DNA of 64,000 nucleotides from JBCDGZ01 sp038750655 (GTDB lineage Bacteria; Bacteroidota; Bacteroidia; Chitinophagales; Saprospiraceae). The position numbers and the translations under genes are program-made. Positions 33,101 to 41,759 of the stretch are shown here, one piece after another; positions within the stretch are counted from its first letter, which is position 1, and each line of letters starts with the position of its first letter. The stretch lies in contig JBCDGZ010000008.1 in NCBI GenBank assembly GCA_038750655.1, positions 1-64,000 on the forward strand, given 5' to 3'. The notes beneath the pieces are model-generated. The model was not told the DNA's origin. It did not search any database and worked only from the letters and a program-made list of their open reading frames with translations.

Positions 33101-33678
33101 ATTACCAGCGCCTGGATAAGCATTCTATCTTTGCCATCAGGGCAGCTGGGGCCACGACCTTCGGCTCTGAGCGGATGCTCTTCCTAATGGGCGGTGTGGA
33201 TAACTGGCTGTTTTCTAGTCGGAACAATGAAATTCCTTTCCCCACCGACGGCAACTTCGCCTTCCAGAGTATTACCACCAACCTGCGGGGCTTCCGTCTC
33301 AATATTCGCAATGGAAGTTCCTTTGCTTTGATCAACACGGAGCTAAGGGTACCGATCTTCCGCTATTTCTCTCGTCGGATTCGCTCCTCCTTTTTCCGCA
33401 ACTTCCAACTCATTGGCTTCTTTGATGCTGGAACGGCCTGGCAGGGCACCAATCCATTTAGCGACGAGAATCCCTTGAATACCGTCTTTATCGAAGATCC
33501 TGTCAATAAGGTTTTCGTTAAAGTCAATTACTTCCGCGATCCCATTGTGGCGGGCTACGGTGCAGGAATTCGCAGTATGCTCTTTGGCTACTTTGTTCGA
33601 TTGGATTATGCCTGGGGAATTGAGACGCGGGTGGTGCAAGATCCGATATTATATTTTTCTTTGGGGATGGATTTTTGA
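30199..33678 (+). CDS. Very large secreted protein: peptidase-MA-like start, TolB-type propeller, C-terminal barrel
   Basis: The product has 1159 residues with a signal peptide (LLVLAFCLLCGTAFGQ). Residues 30-270 resemble the peptidase-MA/collagenase-like scaffold (FITYWYGEG; GWFKMGLVSYVGREW; HSMWYYISQNYG), but the HExxH zinc motif is replaced (REGVAS), so it should be inactive. Residues 290-600 carry TolB/WD40-like blades (QLKISPDGKKIAYVSND; SATVRGFSDLFIFN; FASNRRDTL). From about 740 to the end is a 16-strand-like barrel with BamA/TamA-like strands (YGAGIRSMLFGYFVRLDYAW) and a terminal Phe. It is probably an outer-membrane protein with a periplasmic propeller. The role is unknown. Confidence 0.7.
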   Translation: MRNYTHLLVLAFCLLCGTAFGQISQVEFGKNRVQYHQDFKEWVQYESRNFITYWYGEGRNIGQSVVQMAELDYEAIQNILEHRMNDKIEIIVYKDLTDLKQSNIGGEETFVNTGGQTKIVGNKIFVYFNGDHTHLREQVREGVASVYMNAMLFGSNLQEIVQNAVMMNLPGWFKMGLVSYVGREWSTELDNELRDIILRDEYEDFDKFADDYPALAGHSMWYYISQNYGRSTVSNLLYLTRINRSIDSGFLYVLGSSYRKTIEGWMRYFKQRYKAESQGLEKPEPRKIKIKNKRKLPLTQLKISPDGKKIAYVSNDIGKYKVYIQDIRTGDRKLVLKGGFRNAFQATDYNYPIIAWNPNNAELGVIYERRDIIKYLSYDLNTKESVTDVIPNQYHRIYSAEYINTSRMVFSATVRGFSDLFIFNTKNRQTERLTNDFYDDLDATVVNLEDKKGIIFASNRRDTLLRQQKLDTILPLNTFDLFFYDLEDRSDKLVRISATPLANERRPMAVDDVWFSYLSDESGIYNRRMGYFEEIIAYYEQVILFEDSSVIVLHQDSTLSMLDPKLIVSTTPRPVYQKVAFTHNNTNYNRNIITQHSAPKRNRLVESFFKDGYHQFYYRDMDPERMVPAKSTRFNRQRLKAYQTTLGGGLIPMQDNIVQSNVLEEVEDAPPIDLTEAPFEKLDTSKIDIDNYMFQSEFDDDETPAKVVVEEDDGAITLQQPEEEEIQLAPSLQTLEPRVMRFRPGRITPYRLKFRTDFVTTQLDNSQLFGGLDRYRPENDIFYPPPGILLKANFKDLFEDYEVEGGIRIPTTFNGAEYFLTFDDKKKRMDKRYSFYRRALRFPTELPGSFVPGKYEEAIIMAQYELRYPLDIFTSIRATTSLRFDRLKQLATDAQTLNQPSFNQQRLSLRLEYVFDNTLDVSVNIKNGTRYKFYVEAFKGFQIDLLDENREFSLNDGFMTLLGLDARHYQRLDKHSIFAIRAAGATTFGSERMLFLMGGVDNWLFSSRNNEIPFPTDGNFAFQSITTNLRGFRLNIRNGSSFALINTELRVPIFRYFSRRIRSSFFRNFQLIGFFDAGTAWQGTNPFSDENPLNTVFIEDPVNKVFVKVNYFRDPIVAGYGAGIRSMLFGYFVRLDYAWGIETRVVQDPILYFSLGMDF

Positions 33679-33780
33679 TTGAGCAGATTGATTGTTAGAG
33701 GATTGCATTTGTTATTGCATGGCAAATAATTGCTATATTTATGTTACTCTAATTATTTATTAACCTCAAAACATTCAAAA

Positions 33781-34071
33781 ATGGACGTTTCCCAAGCCCT
33801 CAATCACATTAATGAAAATAACTATGATGATGACATCACAGTAACGGATTTGGCTAAAGGGTATTTCCCTGCAGTAACTAATAATGTGCTTTCCTCTGAT
33901 GGTGGCACTCGAGATATTACTGTTACAATCTTACCACTTGAGCAGGCCCCTGGTGGTACCATGTCAACCAACACCGGCCTGTTTGTCCGAAATGCTGATG
34001 AAAATGCTGTAAAGGTGGTTGTCATGCAGGATGACAAGGAAGTGGCGAGCAATACGACTAACTACAATTAG
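33781..34071 (+). CDS. Small protein of unknown function
   Basis: The start is at ATG 33781 (96 residues). The upstream in-frame ATG at 33750-side leader is AT-rich and promoter-like (TTTG at 33708-33711 and TATATTTA at 33734-33741). The protein is acidic, without signal peptide or Cys, with beta-like segments (DITVTILPLEQ; KVVVMQDDKEV) and an Asn/Thr-rich end. No family is recognised. A strong terminator follows. Confidence 0.6.
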   Translation: MDVSQALNHINENNYDDDITVTDLAKGYFPAVTNNVLSSDGGTRDITVTILPLEQAPGGTMSTNTGLFVRNADENAVKVVVMQDDKEVASNTTNYN

Positions 34072-34098
34072 TCGCTACAATTACAGCAGATTAAATTT

Positions 34099-34130
34099 AA
34101 GAGGCGACTTCTACTTAGAAGTCGCCTCTT
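34099..34130. terminator. Bidirectional terminator between the 33781 gene and prfA
   Basis: AAGAGGCGACTT and AAGTCGCCTCTT form a perfect 12-bp stem with an 8-base loop, with T- and A-rich flanks. It lies between convergent genes. Confidence 0.75.
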
Positions 34131-34146
34131 AATTATTTAGTGCCTT

Positions 34147-35214
34147 TTATTCTTGTCCAGCCTTCAATTTTTCGGCATTTTCGGCCACCTGAAGGGCTTC
34201 GATGATTTCAGCGATATTGCCTTCTACGATTTTATCGAGGCTGTAGAGGGTGAGGTTGATGCGATGATCAGTGACGCGGTTCTGCGGATAATTGTAAGTG
34301 CGGATTTTGCCGGAACGGTCTCCGGTACCGACGAGAGAGCGACGTTGAGCGGCAACTTCGGACTCGTGCTGCTCCCGCTGAGCCTCGTAGATTTTAGCGT
34401 AGAGCCGCTGATGGGCGATTTCGCGATTCTTGAGCTGGTTGCGACTCTCCTGGCTCTCGGCGACGATGCCAGTAGGCAGGTGGGTGATGCGTACGGCCGA
34501 TTCGGTCTTGTTGACGTGCTGGCCGCCCGCCCCGCTGGCTCTATAGGTATCGATCTTCAGGTCGGCGCGGTTGATGTCTACATCGTCCATCTCGAATTTG
34601 GGCATCACGGCCACCGTCGCTGCCGAGGTATGCACCCGGCCCTGAGACTCCGTCTTAGGTACCCGCTGCACCCGATGGGCCCCCGATTCAAATTTGAGCT
34701 TGCCGAAGACCTCCTCCCCCGTAATCTCCAAAACCAGTTTGTTATAGCCCCCGACGGTCCCTTCATTGATAGAAAGCACCTCGACCTTCCACTTTTGCGT
34801 TTCGAAGTACTTGGAGTACATTCGGTAGAGGTCACCGGCGAATATACTGGCCTCATCCCCTCCGGTACCCGAGCGGATTTCGAAGATAACATCCTTGGAG
34901 TCTTCTGGGTCTTTAGGGATCAGCAGCTGCTTGATTTCCTCTTCCAGTTCTATCCGTTGTGGTTCCAGTGTTTCCAGCTCCATCTGGGCCATCTCCTTCA
35001 TATCCGCATCCTCCTCTTTGAGCATTTCGCGGGCCGTTTCGATGTTGCCTAGCAGGTCTTTATACTTGTGGTAAGCATCAACGATCTTTCTCAGATCTTT
35101 GTACTCCTTATTTACCTTCTTGAATCGCGACATATCAGAAGCTACTGAAGGGTCAGAAAGCTGCTCTTCGAGGTAGATGTGGCGTTCTTGTATTGCCTGA
35201 AGTTTATCTAGCAT
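34147..35214 (-). CDS. prfA: Peptide chain release factor 1
   Basis: The product has 355 residues. The GGQ catalytic loop is at residues 230-232 (YRASGAGGQHVNKTESAVRI), where peptidyl-tRNA is hydrolysed. The domain before it has HRVQRVPKTESQGRVHTSAAT. The N-terminal coiled coil (about 1-100) is of RF1 type and the tripeptide region reads as RF1 rather than RF2, with no internal frameshift site. It recognises UAA and UAG. A -7-like TATCTTTG lies at 35273-35280, about 60 bases before the start. Confidence 0.95.
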   Translation of the reverse strand: MLDKLQAIQERHIYLEEQLSDPSVASDMSRFKKVNKEYKDLRKIVDAYHKYKDLLGNIETAREMLKEEDADMKEMAQMELETLEPQRIELEEEIKQLLIPKDPEDSKDVIFEIRSGTGGDEASIFAGDLYRMYSKYFETQKWKVEVLSINEGTVGGYNKLVLEITGEEVFGKLKFESGAHRVQRVPKTESQGRVHTSAATVAVMPKFEMDDVDINRADLKIDTYRASGAGGQHVNKTESAVRITHLPTGIVAESQESRNQLKNREIAHQRLYAKIYEAQREQHESEVAAQRRSLVGTGDRSGKIRTYNYPQNRVTDHRINLTLYSLDKIVEGNIAEIIEALQVAENAEKLKAGQE

Positions 35215-35272
35215 TGGTCAGTGTCATTTAATTAAGCACCATGCAATAACACGGTCATCTCGGATGCGACTC

Positions 35273-35280
35273 CAAAGATA
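35273..35280 (-). promoter_or_regulatory. -7 box candidate of prfA
   Basis: On the minus strand TATCTTTG matches TAnnTTTG. The spacing to an upstream TTG is not ideal (26 bases). Confidence 0.4.
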
Positions 35281-35336
35281 AGGAAAGCTTAGACATTAAC
35301 CAGCGACAATATGTGGTCTTTCGGTATCTTACTAAC

Positions 35337-35579
35337 TCAGGAAGGATGAATGCGGATTTTTTCTTTAATAGACTGGATCAGTGCGGGTGAAACTTTGCGG
35401 CGGTGGACTCTGCTTTTGATAAATTCGCGGAAGGACTTTTCTTTACTGAGGACTTCCAGGTAGGCCGGGTTGGTTTTAATCTCTCTTAATAAATCTCTCT
35501 CTGCTTCTTTGGACAGCTCGTTGTCTAGATACATATTGACTTTTCTGACGAGCTCTTGGTGGTTTTGATGATTCCCCAT
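35337..35579 (-). CDS. Small anti-sigma-factor-like protein
   Basis: The likely start is 35579 (80 residues, MGNHQNHQEL); an ATG at 35606 adds nine. The first 45 residues have the layout of Bacteroidota zinc-less anti-sigma N-terminal domains (VNMYLDNELSKEAERDLLRE, where zinc-binding members carry HxxxCxxC). The remainder is a basic helix (SRVHRRKVSPALIQSIKEKI). No membrane helix is present, so it would act in the cytoplasm. It lies 73 bases after the ECF sigma gene and should be its partner. Confidence 0.6.
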   Translation of the reverse strand: MGNHQNHQELVRKVNMYLDNELSKEAERDLLREIKTNPAYLEVLSKEKSFREFIKSRVHRRKVSPALIQSIKEKIRIHPS

Positions 35580-35652
35580 TGCTTGAAATTTTTGGCAGAG
35601 ACGCAAGTGCGACAGGGCAACGTGCGTTCAACTGCAAGTTAACAATAGTTTT

Positions 35653-36234
35653 TTAGGACCGTTTGTCTTTAAAACCGCGGGCTTGAGCGTACTCTTTCAG
35701 CGATTCTTTTAGCATGTTACGGGCCCGATGCAATCTGGAACGTACAGTTCCGATTGGAATGTCAATTATCTTAGAAATTTCTTCGTACGTGAAACCTTCG
35801 ATGTCGCACAACAGAATAACAGTGCGAAAATCGACCGGTAAGGCATTGATGGCAACAGTTACTTCGTCGCCCATCATGTTCTGATAGATTTCCTCTCTGA
35901 GGTCGATGTGACCCGAATAGCGATTCGGTTCTTCCTCATCGTGATAACTGACGATCTCTTCAAAATCGACTTTGGTTGGTCTTTTGCTCTCTTTACGGTA
36001 TTGATTGATAAAAGCATTCTTCAGGATTTTAAACAACCATGCTTTGGCGTTGGTACCCTGAATGTATTTATCGATAAAGCGGAACGCTTTAAGGTAAGTT
36101 TCTTGGACTAAGTCACTGGCATCACTCTCGTTGTAAGTCAGATTGAAGGCAAAATTGAAAAGTGCGTCGGCGTGAGGATAGAATTCCTCATCGAAGACTT
36201 TCATGTACTGTTCCTCTAAATTATTATCTGCCAT
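35653..36234 (-). CDS. ECF-type sigma-70 family factor (RpoE/SigW-like)
   Basis: The product has 193 residues from ATG 36234; MFV upstream is leader. Region 2 has DALFNFAFNLTYNESDASDL and VQETYLKAFRFIDKYIQGTN, then AWLFKILKNAFINQYRK. Region 4 has LPVDFRTVILLCDIEGFTYEEISKIIDIPIGTVRSRLHRAR, read here in its two parts: TVILLCDIEGFTYEEISKI and GTVRSRLHRAR. This is the classic form of Bacteroidota SigE/RpoE-like factors. The small anti-sigma-like gene at 35337-35579 follows. Confidence 0.9.
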   Translation of the reverse strand: MADNNLEEQYMKVFDEEFYPHADALFNFAFNLTYNESDASDLVQETYLKAFRFIDKYIQGTNAKAWLFKILKNAFINQYRKESKRPTKVDFEEIVSYHDEEEPNRYSGHIDLREEIYQNMMGDEVTVAINALPVDFRTVILLCDIEGFTYEEISKIIDIPIGTVRSRLHRARNMLKESLKEYAQARGFKDKRS

Positions 36235-36414
36235 TACAAACATAAAGATAGCAATTATTTCAAGAAATGCTATTTGTGGTTACCAGGGTGGATCAATTAA
36301 ATCACACATTGTTTGAAACTTGATTCCTCACAAAAAAGTTTCCTCGGACCGAGGATATTGCCTATTCTGGGAGAATAAAACTTTGGGATCAGCGCCTTTA
36401 CAGGATCTAAAGTG

Positions 36415-37002
36415 CTAAAAATCAACGATGTCTATACCCGGCACATTATTTTCAAACCATTTCAAAGGCGACTGATTTTTATCGCCGGTACGGGTATCAC
36501 ACTTGAAAAACAGGTAGTACAGTTGAATATTAGCCCCGATCTGATTCAGTAGAGACTCCAGCCGGTTCTGCCCGCGGAGGGAGTCGCGGTAGACATGAGT
36601 ATGGCGCCAGGAGTAGTAGGCCTCATCGTGGAGGTCGATGATGTCTAGGATGGTTGAATCATCGGAGTATTGGGTCATAAATCTACGGGCGATTTTGCCG
36701 TGGTGCTGTGACCAATCGCGTGGATGGCCTTTTATCTCCTGGTATTTAAAGGTATCGTGAGCGTAGGCAATGAGCCGCAGTTGATGGCGCTCATTATCGG
36801 TAATGTTCAGTTGATCAATATTATCCAGCACTTCGCGAATATGCAGAACAATTTTACCTTCTGGATGCCCAAAACGGGGTTTTCCCCACAACAAACCTCT
36901 TCGAAACGATGGCTCGTCGAGCAAGCGTCTTTCGATACTGCTTTCGGGAGCCATAATTTTTTCAACATCCAATTCTTCCTGAAGGGCATTTTTCATATGC
37001 AA
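36415..37002 (-). CDS. HD-domain protein, unknown substrate
   Basis: The product has 195 residues (ATG 36996 is an equally good start). It shows a sparse HD arrangement: HIREVLDNIDQL, then LRLIAYAHDTFKYQ (the HD pair), then HHGKIARRFMTQY and IIDLHDEAYYSWR. It has the usual His-His-Asp...His spacing of metal-dependent phosphohydrolases. It is not a full nucleotide-triphosphatase of the Dgt type. It lies upstream of the sigma gene on the same strand but with a 180-base gap. It is probably cytosolic. Confidence 0.65.
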   Translation of the reverse strand: MHMKNALQEELDVEKIMAPESSIERRLLDEPSFRRGLLWGKPRFGHPEGKIVLHIREVLDNIDQLNITDNERHQLRLIAYAHDTFKYQEIKGHPRDWSQHHGKIARRFMTQYSDDSTILDIIDLHDEAYYSWRHTHVYRDSLRGQNRLESLLNQIGANIQLYYLFFKCDTRTGDKNQSPLKWFENNVPGIDIVDF

Positions 37003-37196
37003 GAATAATTATTATTGCTGCGTAAATATACAGCAAATTTTATGATCAAACTTTACTGTTAACGAGGTGTTAAAGTAAATATTGGAAAAACCAAAGCCTA
37101 ATTGCAGTCGTTTTTTCTGTACTTAACAAAGAATTTTATCCGAAAATTCCTCAGATTAGTTTCACCTATTCCAAGCAAAACAAAAAGAATCCACAG

Positions 37197-38351
37197 ATGA
37201 AAAAGATCCTTGCACTCGTCTTTGCCGGTATGATCGGGGGTATGATGTCCCTCGGAGGTGTCTATTTATTTCAGCAAAACACCGCTACTCCGGCAGTTTA
37301 TACCACTCAACCTTATGCACAACCTATTAGCAAGCGACTTAATGTAAGTGCTAAAACAAACGCTGTGCCGTTTGACTTCACGGAGGCCGCTGAAAAGGCT
37401 ACGCCTGTGGTCGTTCACATCTCTTCTTTTCAGGGAGAGAGCGTTGCGCAGCAGCGTCGCCAAGGAGGTGGAGATGATCCACTACGCGATTTCTTTGGCT
37501 TTGACTCTCCCTTCGATGGTCCTAAAAAGGGTACCGGCTCTGGAGTGATTATTTCTGATGATGGATACATCGTAACCAATAACCACGTGGTGGAATTTGC
37601 CGATGAGGTGGAGGTTACTTTATACGATAATCGAAAATTTAAGGCCGAAATCGTCGGCACCGACCCTACAACTGATCTCGCGGTACTGAAAGTGGAGTCT
37701 ACAGGGCTTCCTACGCTAGATTATGCGGACTCTGACAGAGCCCGTGTTGGTGAGTGGGTCATGGCCGTGGGGAATCCTTTTGACCTGACTTCTACGGTCA
37801 CAGCAGGGATCATCAGTGCCAAGGGGCGTAATATTAATATTCTGAGTGGTCGCAATCGTATCGAAGCTTTTATTCAGACCGATGCGGCGGTGAATCCGGG
37901 AAATAGCGGCGGTGCCCTCGTTGATGCCGCAGGCAATTTGCTGGGAATTAATACTGCAATCGCCACCCAGACGGGTTCTTACGCGGGGTATTCTTTCGCC
38001 ATCCCCGTGAATATGATGAAAAAGATTGTTAATGACATCATCGAATACGGCTCCTTCCAGCGGGCCTTCCTGGGCATTAATATTTCGGATATGGATAGTG
38101 AGCGAGCGGAAGAGTTCGGATTGAACTTTACGCAGGGCGTTGTCGTTGAAGAACTAGTAGATGGAGGAGCAGCACAGTTCGCGGGCATTTTGCCACTCGA
38201 TGTCATTACGGCGGTAGATGATCGCGATGTGAGAAATGTTCCTGAGTTACAGGAAGTTGTAAGCCGCGCAAAAGTCGGCGAAACCATCACCCTATCACTG
38301 GTTCGCAAAGGCAAACTGAGGAAAATTCCGGTAAGGCTCAAGGCCGGGTAA
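37197..38351 (+). CDS. DegP/HtrA-family serine protease with one PDZ domain
   Basis: The product has 384 residues with an N-terminal signal/anchor (LALVFAGMIGGMMSLGGVYLF). Trypsin-like catalytic residues are H130 (VTNNHVVEFADEVEV), D160 (TTDLAVLKVES) and S237 (GNSGGALVD). The protease domain ends near 270. A single PDZ domain follows (about 280-384, GINISDMDSERAEEFGLN, then GILPLDVITAVDDRDVRN). One PDZ gives the DegS-like layout rather than the two of DegP/DegQ. It handles misfolded envelope proteins. The loop near 80-95 is Gln/Arg/Gly-rich. A strong terminator follows. Confidence 0.9.
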   Translation: MKKILALVFAGMIGGMMSLGGVYLFQQNTATPAVYTTQPYAQPISKRLNVSAKTNAVPFDFTEAAEKATPVVVHISSFQGESVAQQRRQGGGDDPLRDFFGFDSPFDGPKKGTGSGVIISDDGYIVTNNHVVEFADEVEVTLYDNRKFKAEIVGTDPTTDLAVLKVESTGLPTLDYADSDRARVGEWVMAVGNPFDLTSTVTAGIISAKGRNINILSGRNRIEAFIQTDAAVNPGNSGGALVDAAGNLLGINTAIATQTGSYAGYSFAIPVNMMKKIVNDIIEYGSFQRAFLGINISDMDSERAEEFGLNFTQGVVVEELVDGGAAQFAGILPLDVITAVDDRDVRNVPELQEVVSRAKVGETITLSLVRKGKLRKIPVRLKAG

Positions 38352-38468
38352 ACCTTAAAAGATTTAGGAAATTCTTAACATTTTTTCTGCAACAAATCGC
38401 TAGAAAAAATGGTTTGAAAAGATAGATAAAAGACTTGTTTAAAGTTGGTTTTTCGTTTTGTTTTGATG

Positions 38469-38505
38469 CGTCTGTCCCGCTAAAGCCGGGCAGACGTTTT
38501 TTTTT
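38469..38505 (+). terminator. Terminator of the HtrA-type protease gene
   Basis: CGTCTGTCCCG and CGGGCAGACG form a stem of about 10 bp with one bulged base, followed by TTTTTTTTT. It ends 15 bases before the comF start, so comF has its own promoter or depends on read-through. Confidence 0.85.
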
Positions 38506-38519
38506 GCTATATTTAATCC

Positions 38520-39221
38520 ATGAGTGCATGGAGCCGAATTCTCGACGATTTCTTATCCCTCTTTTATCCCCGTCTTTGCCTCTCTTGCCAGCAGCATCTC
38601 ATCCCCGAGCAAGAAGTTGTTTGCCTCTCTTGTGAATACCATTTACCGCGTACGAACTACCACCTCGAACGGGAAAATCCTTTCACTGAACGTTTCTGGG
38701 GAAGGGTAAATATCGAAGCGGGGGCCGCGCTCTACCACTTTAGCAAGGGGGGGCGCACCCAGCGACTGATTCATCAACTCAAGTACCAGGGTGCGAAGCG
38801 GGTAGGGCTAAAACTAGGGCAACTTTATGGCCATTTACTTCGGGACTCTCCACATTTTGATCAAATTGATCTGATCGTCCCCGTTCCGCTGCACCCCCGC
38901 CGCGAGCGGCAGCGCGGATACAACCAAGCGGCCCTGTTTGCCGCCGGGCTGAGCCAGAGCATGCAGCTTCCCTGGTCGGCTAAGGCCCTGCGCCGCCAAG
39001 AAAACACCGCTACCCAAACCGCCAAATCCCGCCTAGATCGCTTCGAGAACGTCCGCCGGGCCTTCGTCTCCGCCGATCCCACTTCCCTACAGCACCAACA
39101 CCTCCTCCTCGTCGATGATGTCCTCACCACCGGAGCCACCCTGGAAGCCTGCGCCGAAACCCTGCTCAAAGTACCCGGTACCCGAATCAGCATGGCCACC
39201 ATCGCATTGACGACGCATTGA
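38520..39221 (+). CDS. comF: ComF family protein (phosphoribosyltransferase-type)
   Basis: The product has 233 residues. The N-terminal zinc-ribbon is CLSCQQHL..CLSC (CxxC...CxxC, residues about 20-40). GGRTQRLIHQLKYQG is typical of ComF. The PRPP-binding loop LLLVDDVLTTGATLEAC marks a type I phosphoribosyltransferase fold. ComF is needed for DNA uptake or single-strand handling in other bacteria. It sits between the protease and GH3 genes without overlap. Confidence 0.85.
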   Translation: MSAWSRILDDFLSLFYPRLCLSCQQHLIPEQEVVCLSCEYHLPRTNYHLERENPFTERFWGRVNIEAGAALYHFSKGGRTQRLIHQLKYQGAKRVGLKLGQLYGHLLRDSPHFDQIDLIVPVPLHPRRERQRGYNQAALFAAGLSQSMQLPWSAKALRRQENTATQTAKSRLDRFENVRRAFVSADPTSLQHQHLLLVDDVLTTGATLEACAETLLKVPGTRISMATIALTTH

Positions 39222-39350
39222 TGAATTGATCCCCAAAGTTTGTTATTCTCTCCGAATTGCTTATTTTTAATTTAATCATAAACCTCCGCAGTTCGGAAAC
39301 CTTCTCGAAAAAGGGCCGGTTTTCTTCCTGCATTCAAGGCGCGAAAACTA

Positions 39351-40898
39351 ATGAGAGCAATTGCTAACAATCTTTTTCGGTGGTACTATAATCACCGATA
39401 TAAGCGCATCGAGCAATTTATGCGGCACCCCCACGAGACGCAGCAACTGATCTTTAATGAGCTGATCGAGAGTGCGGCCTTCACGGAGTGGGGCCAGCGG
39501 TTTGATTATAATACCATTCAAAATCGTCAAACCTTTGCCGATCGCATTCCGGTGCAAGATTACGAAAGCATCAAACCCTATATCCAACGTATGATGGAGG
39601 GCGAGAAGGATATTCTTTGGCCCGGTGCAGTGCGGATGTTCTCTAAATCCTCTGGGACGACCAATGATAAGAGTAAGTTTATCCCCGTTTCTAACGAGAG
39701 CTTCCGAGATTGCCATATCCGAGGGACCTGGGATACCATGACTATCATGTACCACAATAACCCAGATTGCAAGATTTTTTCGGGGAAGAATTTCCTGATG
39801 GCAGGCAATCACAGCTACTATAAGCCCAATTCCAAGACTATATATGGCGATGTGTCGGCCCTGATGGTACGCAACATGCCGAAGGTGGCCCGCCCCTTCT
39901 TCGAGCCGGACTTCGACATTGTGCTCCGCGATGATTGGGAAAGTAAAATCCACCTGATGGTCGATGTGGCCATTAGCGAGGAGGTCGCCCCAATGATTCG
40001 CATGGTGGGTGGTGTGCCGACCTGGGTCATCGTATTTTTCCGCCACATCCTCGAACGGAGCGGAAAGTCTAACATCCTTGAAGTCTGGCCCAACTTTGAG
40101 GCTTATATCCACGGAGGGGTGAACATCAGCCCTTATCGCGAGCAACTGCGGCAGCTCCTGCCCTCGGATGACATTATTTATATGGATGTCTACAATGCTT
40201 CCGAAGGCTACTTTGGATCGCAGTTGGATTTACATGGGGATGATATGCTGCTGCTGCTGGACAATGGGGTGTACTATGAATTCTTGCCGCCAGAGGAATG
40301 GGGAAAGCCCCATCCGAAAACAGTTGATCTAGCTGATGTAGAGGTGGGGAAAAACTACGCCTTACTCATCAGTACCAATGCTGGCCTGTGGCGCTATCAG
40401 ATTGGCGATACGATTATGTTTACTTCCACTGATCCCTACCGCTTTAAAATCACGGGTCGTGTGCAACAGCACATCAATGTGTTTGGCGAGGAGGTGATGG
40501 TGGCCAATACCGATAAGGCGATCGCTCGCGCCTGCGAGGCCGAAGGCGCCATCATGCGCGAATATAGCGTCGCACCGGTTTACCTAAGTGGCCACGGAAA
40601 AGGAGGCCACGAATGGCTGGTTGAATTCGAACGGCCGCCCCAAGACGTCGAAGCTTTTGCCGATAAACTGGATCGCTACCTGCGCGAAATCAACTCTGAT
40701 TACGATGCCAAGCGGTATAAAGATATGGCCCTGCAGCGCCTCCGCCTCCGTATTTTGCCCGAAGGTACTTTCTTCAACTGGCTACGCAGCAAAGGCCGCT
40801 ACGGCAATCAAAGCAAGGTCCCCCGCCTATCCAATAACCGGAAATACGTAGAAGAAATCCTGAAATTTACCCGTAGTCCACATCAACAGCAGGCATAA
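39351..40898 (+). CDS. GH3-family acyl-adenylate/ligase protein
   Basis: The product has 515 residues and no signal peptide. It is a GH3-type acyl-acid amido synthetase of the ANL superfamily. FSKSSGTTNDKSKFIPVS holds the ATP-binding P-loop motif, YNASEGYFG the adenine motif, and TNAGLWRYQIGDTIMF with FKITGRVQQHINVFGEEV the hinge and C-terminal lid. Members couple a carboxylic acid to an amine or a carrier, and the bacterial substrate is not established. ComF and GH3 adjacency is the only context. Confidence 0.85.
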   Translation: MRAIANNLFRWYYNHRYKRIEQFMRHPHETQQLIFNELIESAAFTEWGQRFDYNTIQNRQTFADRIPVQDYESIKPYIQRMMEGEKDILWPGAVRMFSKSSGTTNDKSKFIPVSNESFRDCHIRGTWDTMTIMYHNNPDCKIFSGKNFLMAGNHSYYKPNSKTIYGDVSALMVRNMPKVARPFFEPDFDIVLRDDWESKIHLMVDVAISEEVAPMIRMVGGVPTWVIVFFRHILERSGKSNILEVWPNFEAYIHGGVNISPYREQLRQLLPSDDIIYMDVYNASEGYFGSQLDLHGDDMLLLLDNGVYYEFLPPEEWGKPHPKTVDLADVEVGKNYALLISTNAGLWRYQIGDTIMFTSTDPYRFKITGRVQQHINVFGEEVMVANTDKAIARACEAEGAIMREYSVAPVYLSGHGKGGHEWLVEFERPPQDVEAFADKLDRYLREINSDYDAKRYKDMALQRLRLRILPEGTFFNWLRSKGRYGNQSKVPRLSNNRKYVEEILKFTRSPHQQQA

Positions 40899-41759
40899 AA
40901 AATCCCCTCTCTGGTCAAGAGAGGGGCTACATCCCAAAAACAGATTTGAGAATAACTTGCGAACAACTCATCTCTTTGGGAGATAAGCATCTGCTTACAA
41001 GCCTTCTCTGATGTTCGCAGCTTCCGAATATTGGTCGATACTCGTCGGCCGCTAAAGATTTCCGTCTTATCCATAGATAAAAGGGAAAATCATGAGATTA
41101 CAATTGCTGTAAGACAATTGCGTGGAATGACGTCATATTTTAAAGCGATCAATCATTTCCAAAGGATAAATGTTCTAGAGGACCGGATAATTTGTGTAGC
41201 CAATATCCATCCAAAAACACTGAATGATAGTTCCCGATCAATAGTAAAATTGATCGACTCAGTGTAAAAAAAATGTGTAGTTTTCTCACAATCTATTGGC
41301 CACTGAACAGCAGCCTCAAAATGGGATGTAAAGTCTGTAAGCCTCCACAGATAAGCGCAAGATGAGCGCAGTATGGAATTGAATTAGACTAAGTTCTTAA
41401 AATCTTATCGGCTAATGGGAAGAAAAACGGTAAGTCGTTGGGACAGTCTTTGATAATAAAACGGAGTAGTCAACCGTCTAAAATATTATCATATTGCAAA
41501 TATATACGATATATTGAGGATATTTATACCCCAAAGAGGGTATTTTAAGAAAAATCCTTATATTTATAATTCAACGCCATCAATTACCTAAAACATTTCA
41601 GTCCACTTTTCCAGTCTAGAAATCAATGAACAGTTTTCAGTCGTAGTCTAACCCTACGAGTGCCATCCTTTCTTTATGGTAATCTCATCAGCTCATGGGA
41701 TTCCCCTTCCAGTCTTTTGTCCATTATCAAGCTGATTTTTCAACCAAACCTAATTAGAT
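40899..41759. other. 861-bp intergenic region before the G8-domain gene
   Basis: I find no supported gene. Short frames at 40883-41074 (minus) and 41031-41267 (plus, TTG start) lack coding character. It contains a hairpin CCCCTCTC/GAGAGGGG (40904-40926), an inverted repeat GATCAAT-N6-ATTGATC (41236-41255), and from about 41450 a very AT-rich leader of the G8 gene. Confidence 0.5.
40904..40926 (-). terminator. Hairpin after the GH3 gene
   Basis: CCCCTCTC and GAGAGGGG form a perfect 8-bp stem, loop 7. The T-run is on the minus strand (ATTTTTT toward 40896), so it may end minus-strand transcription. For the plus-strand GH3 gene it is only a hairpin. Confidence 0.4.

Noticed and set aside
41031..41267. 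78-codon plus frame beginning with TTG
   Set aside because: It has a weak start, no family resemblance and no terminator. I left it as intergenic.
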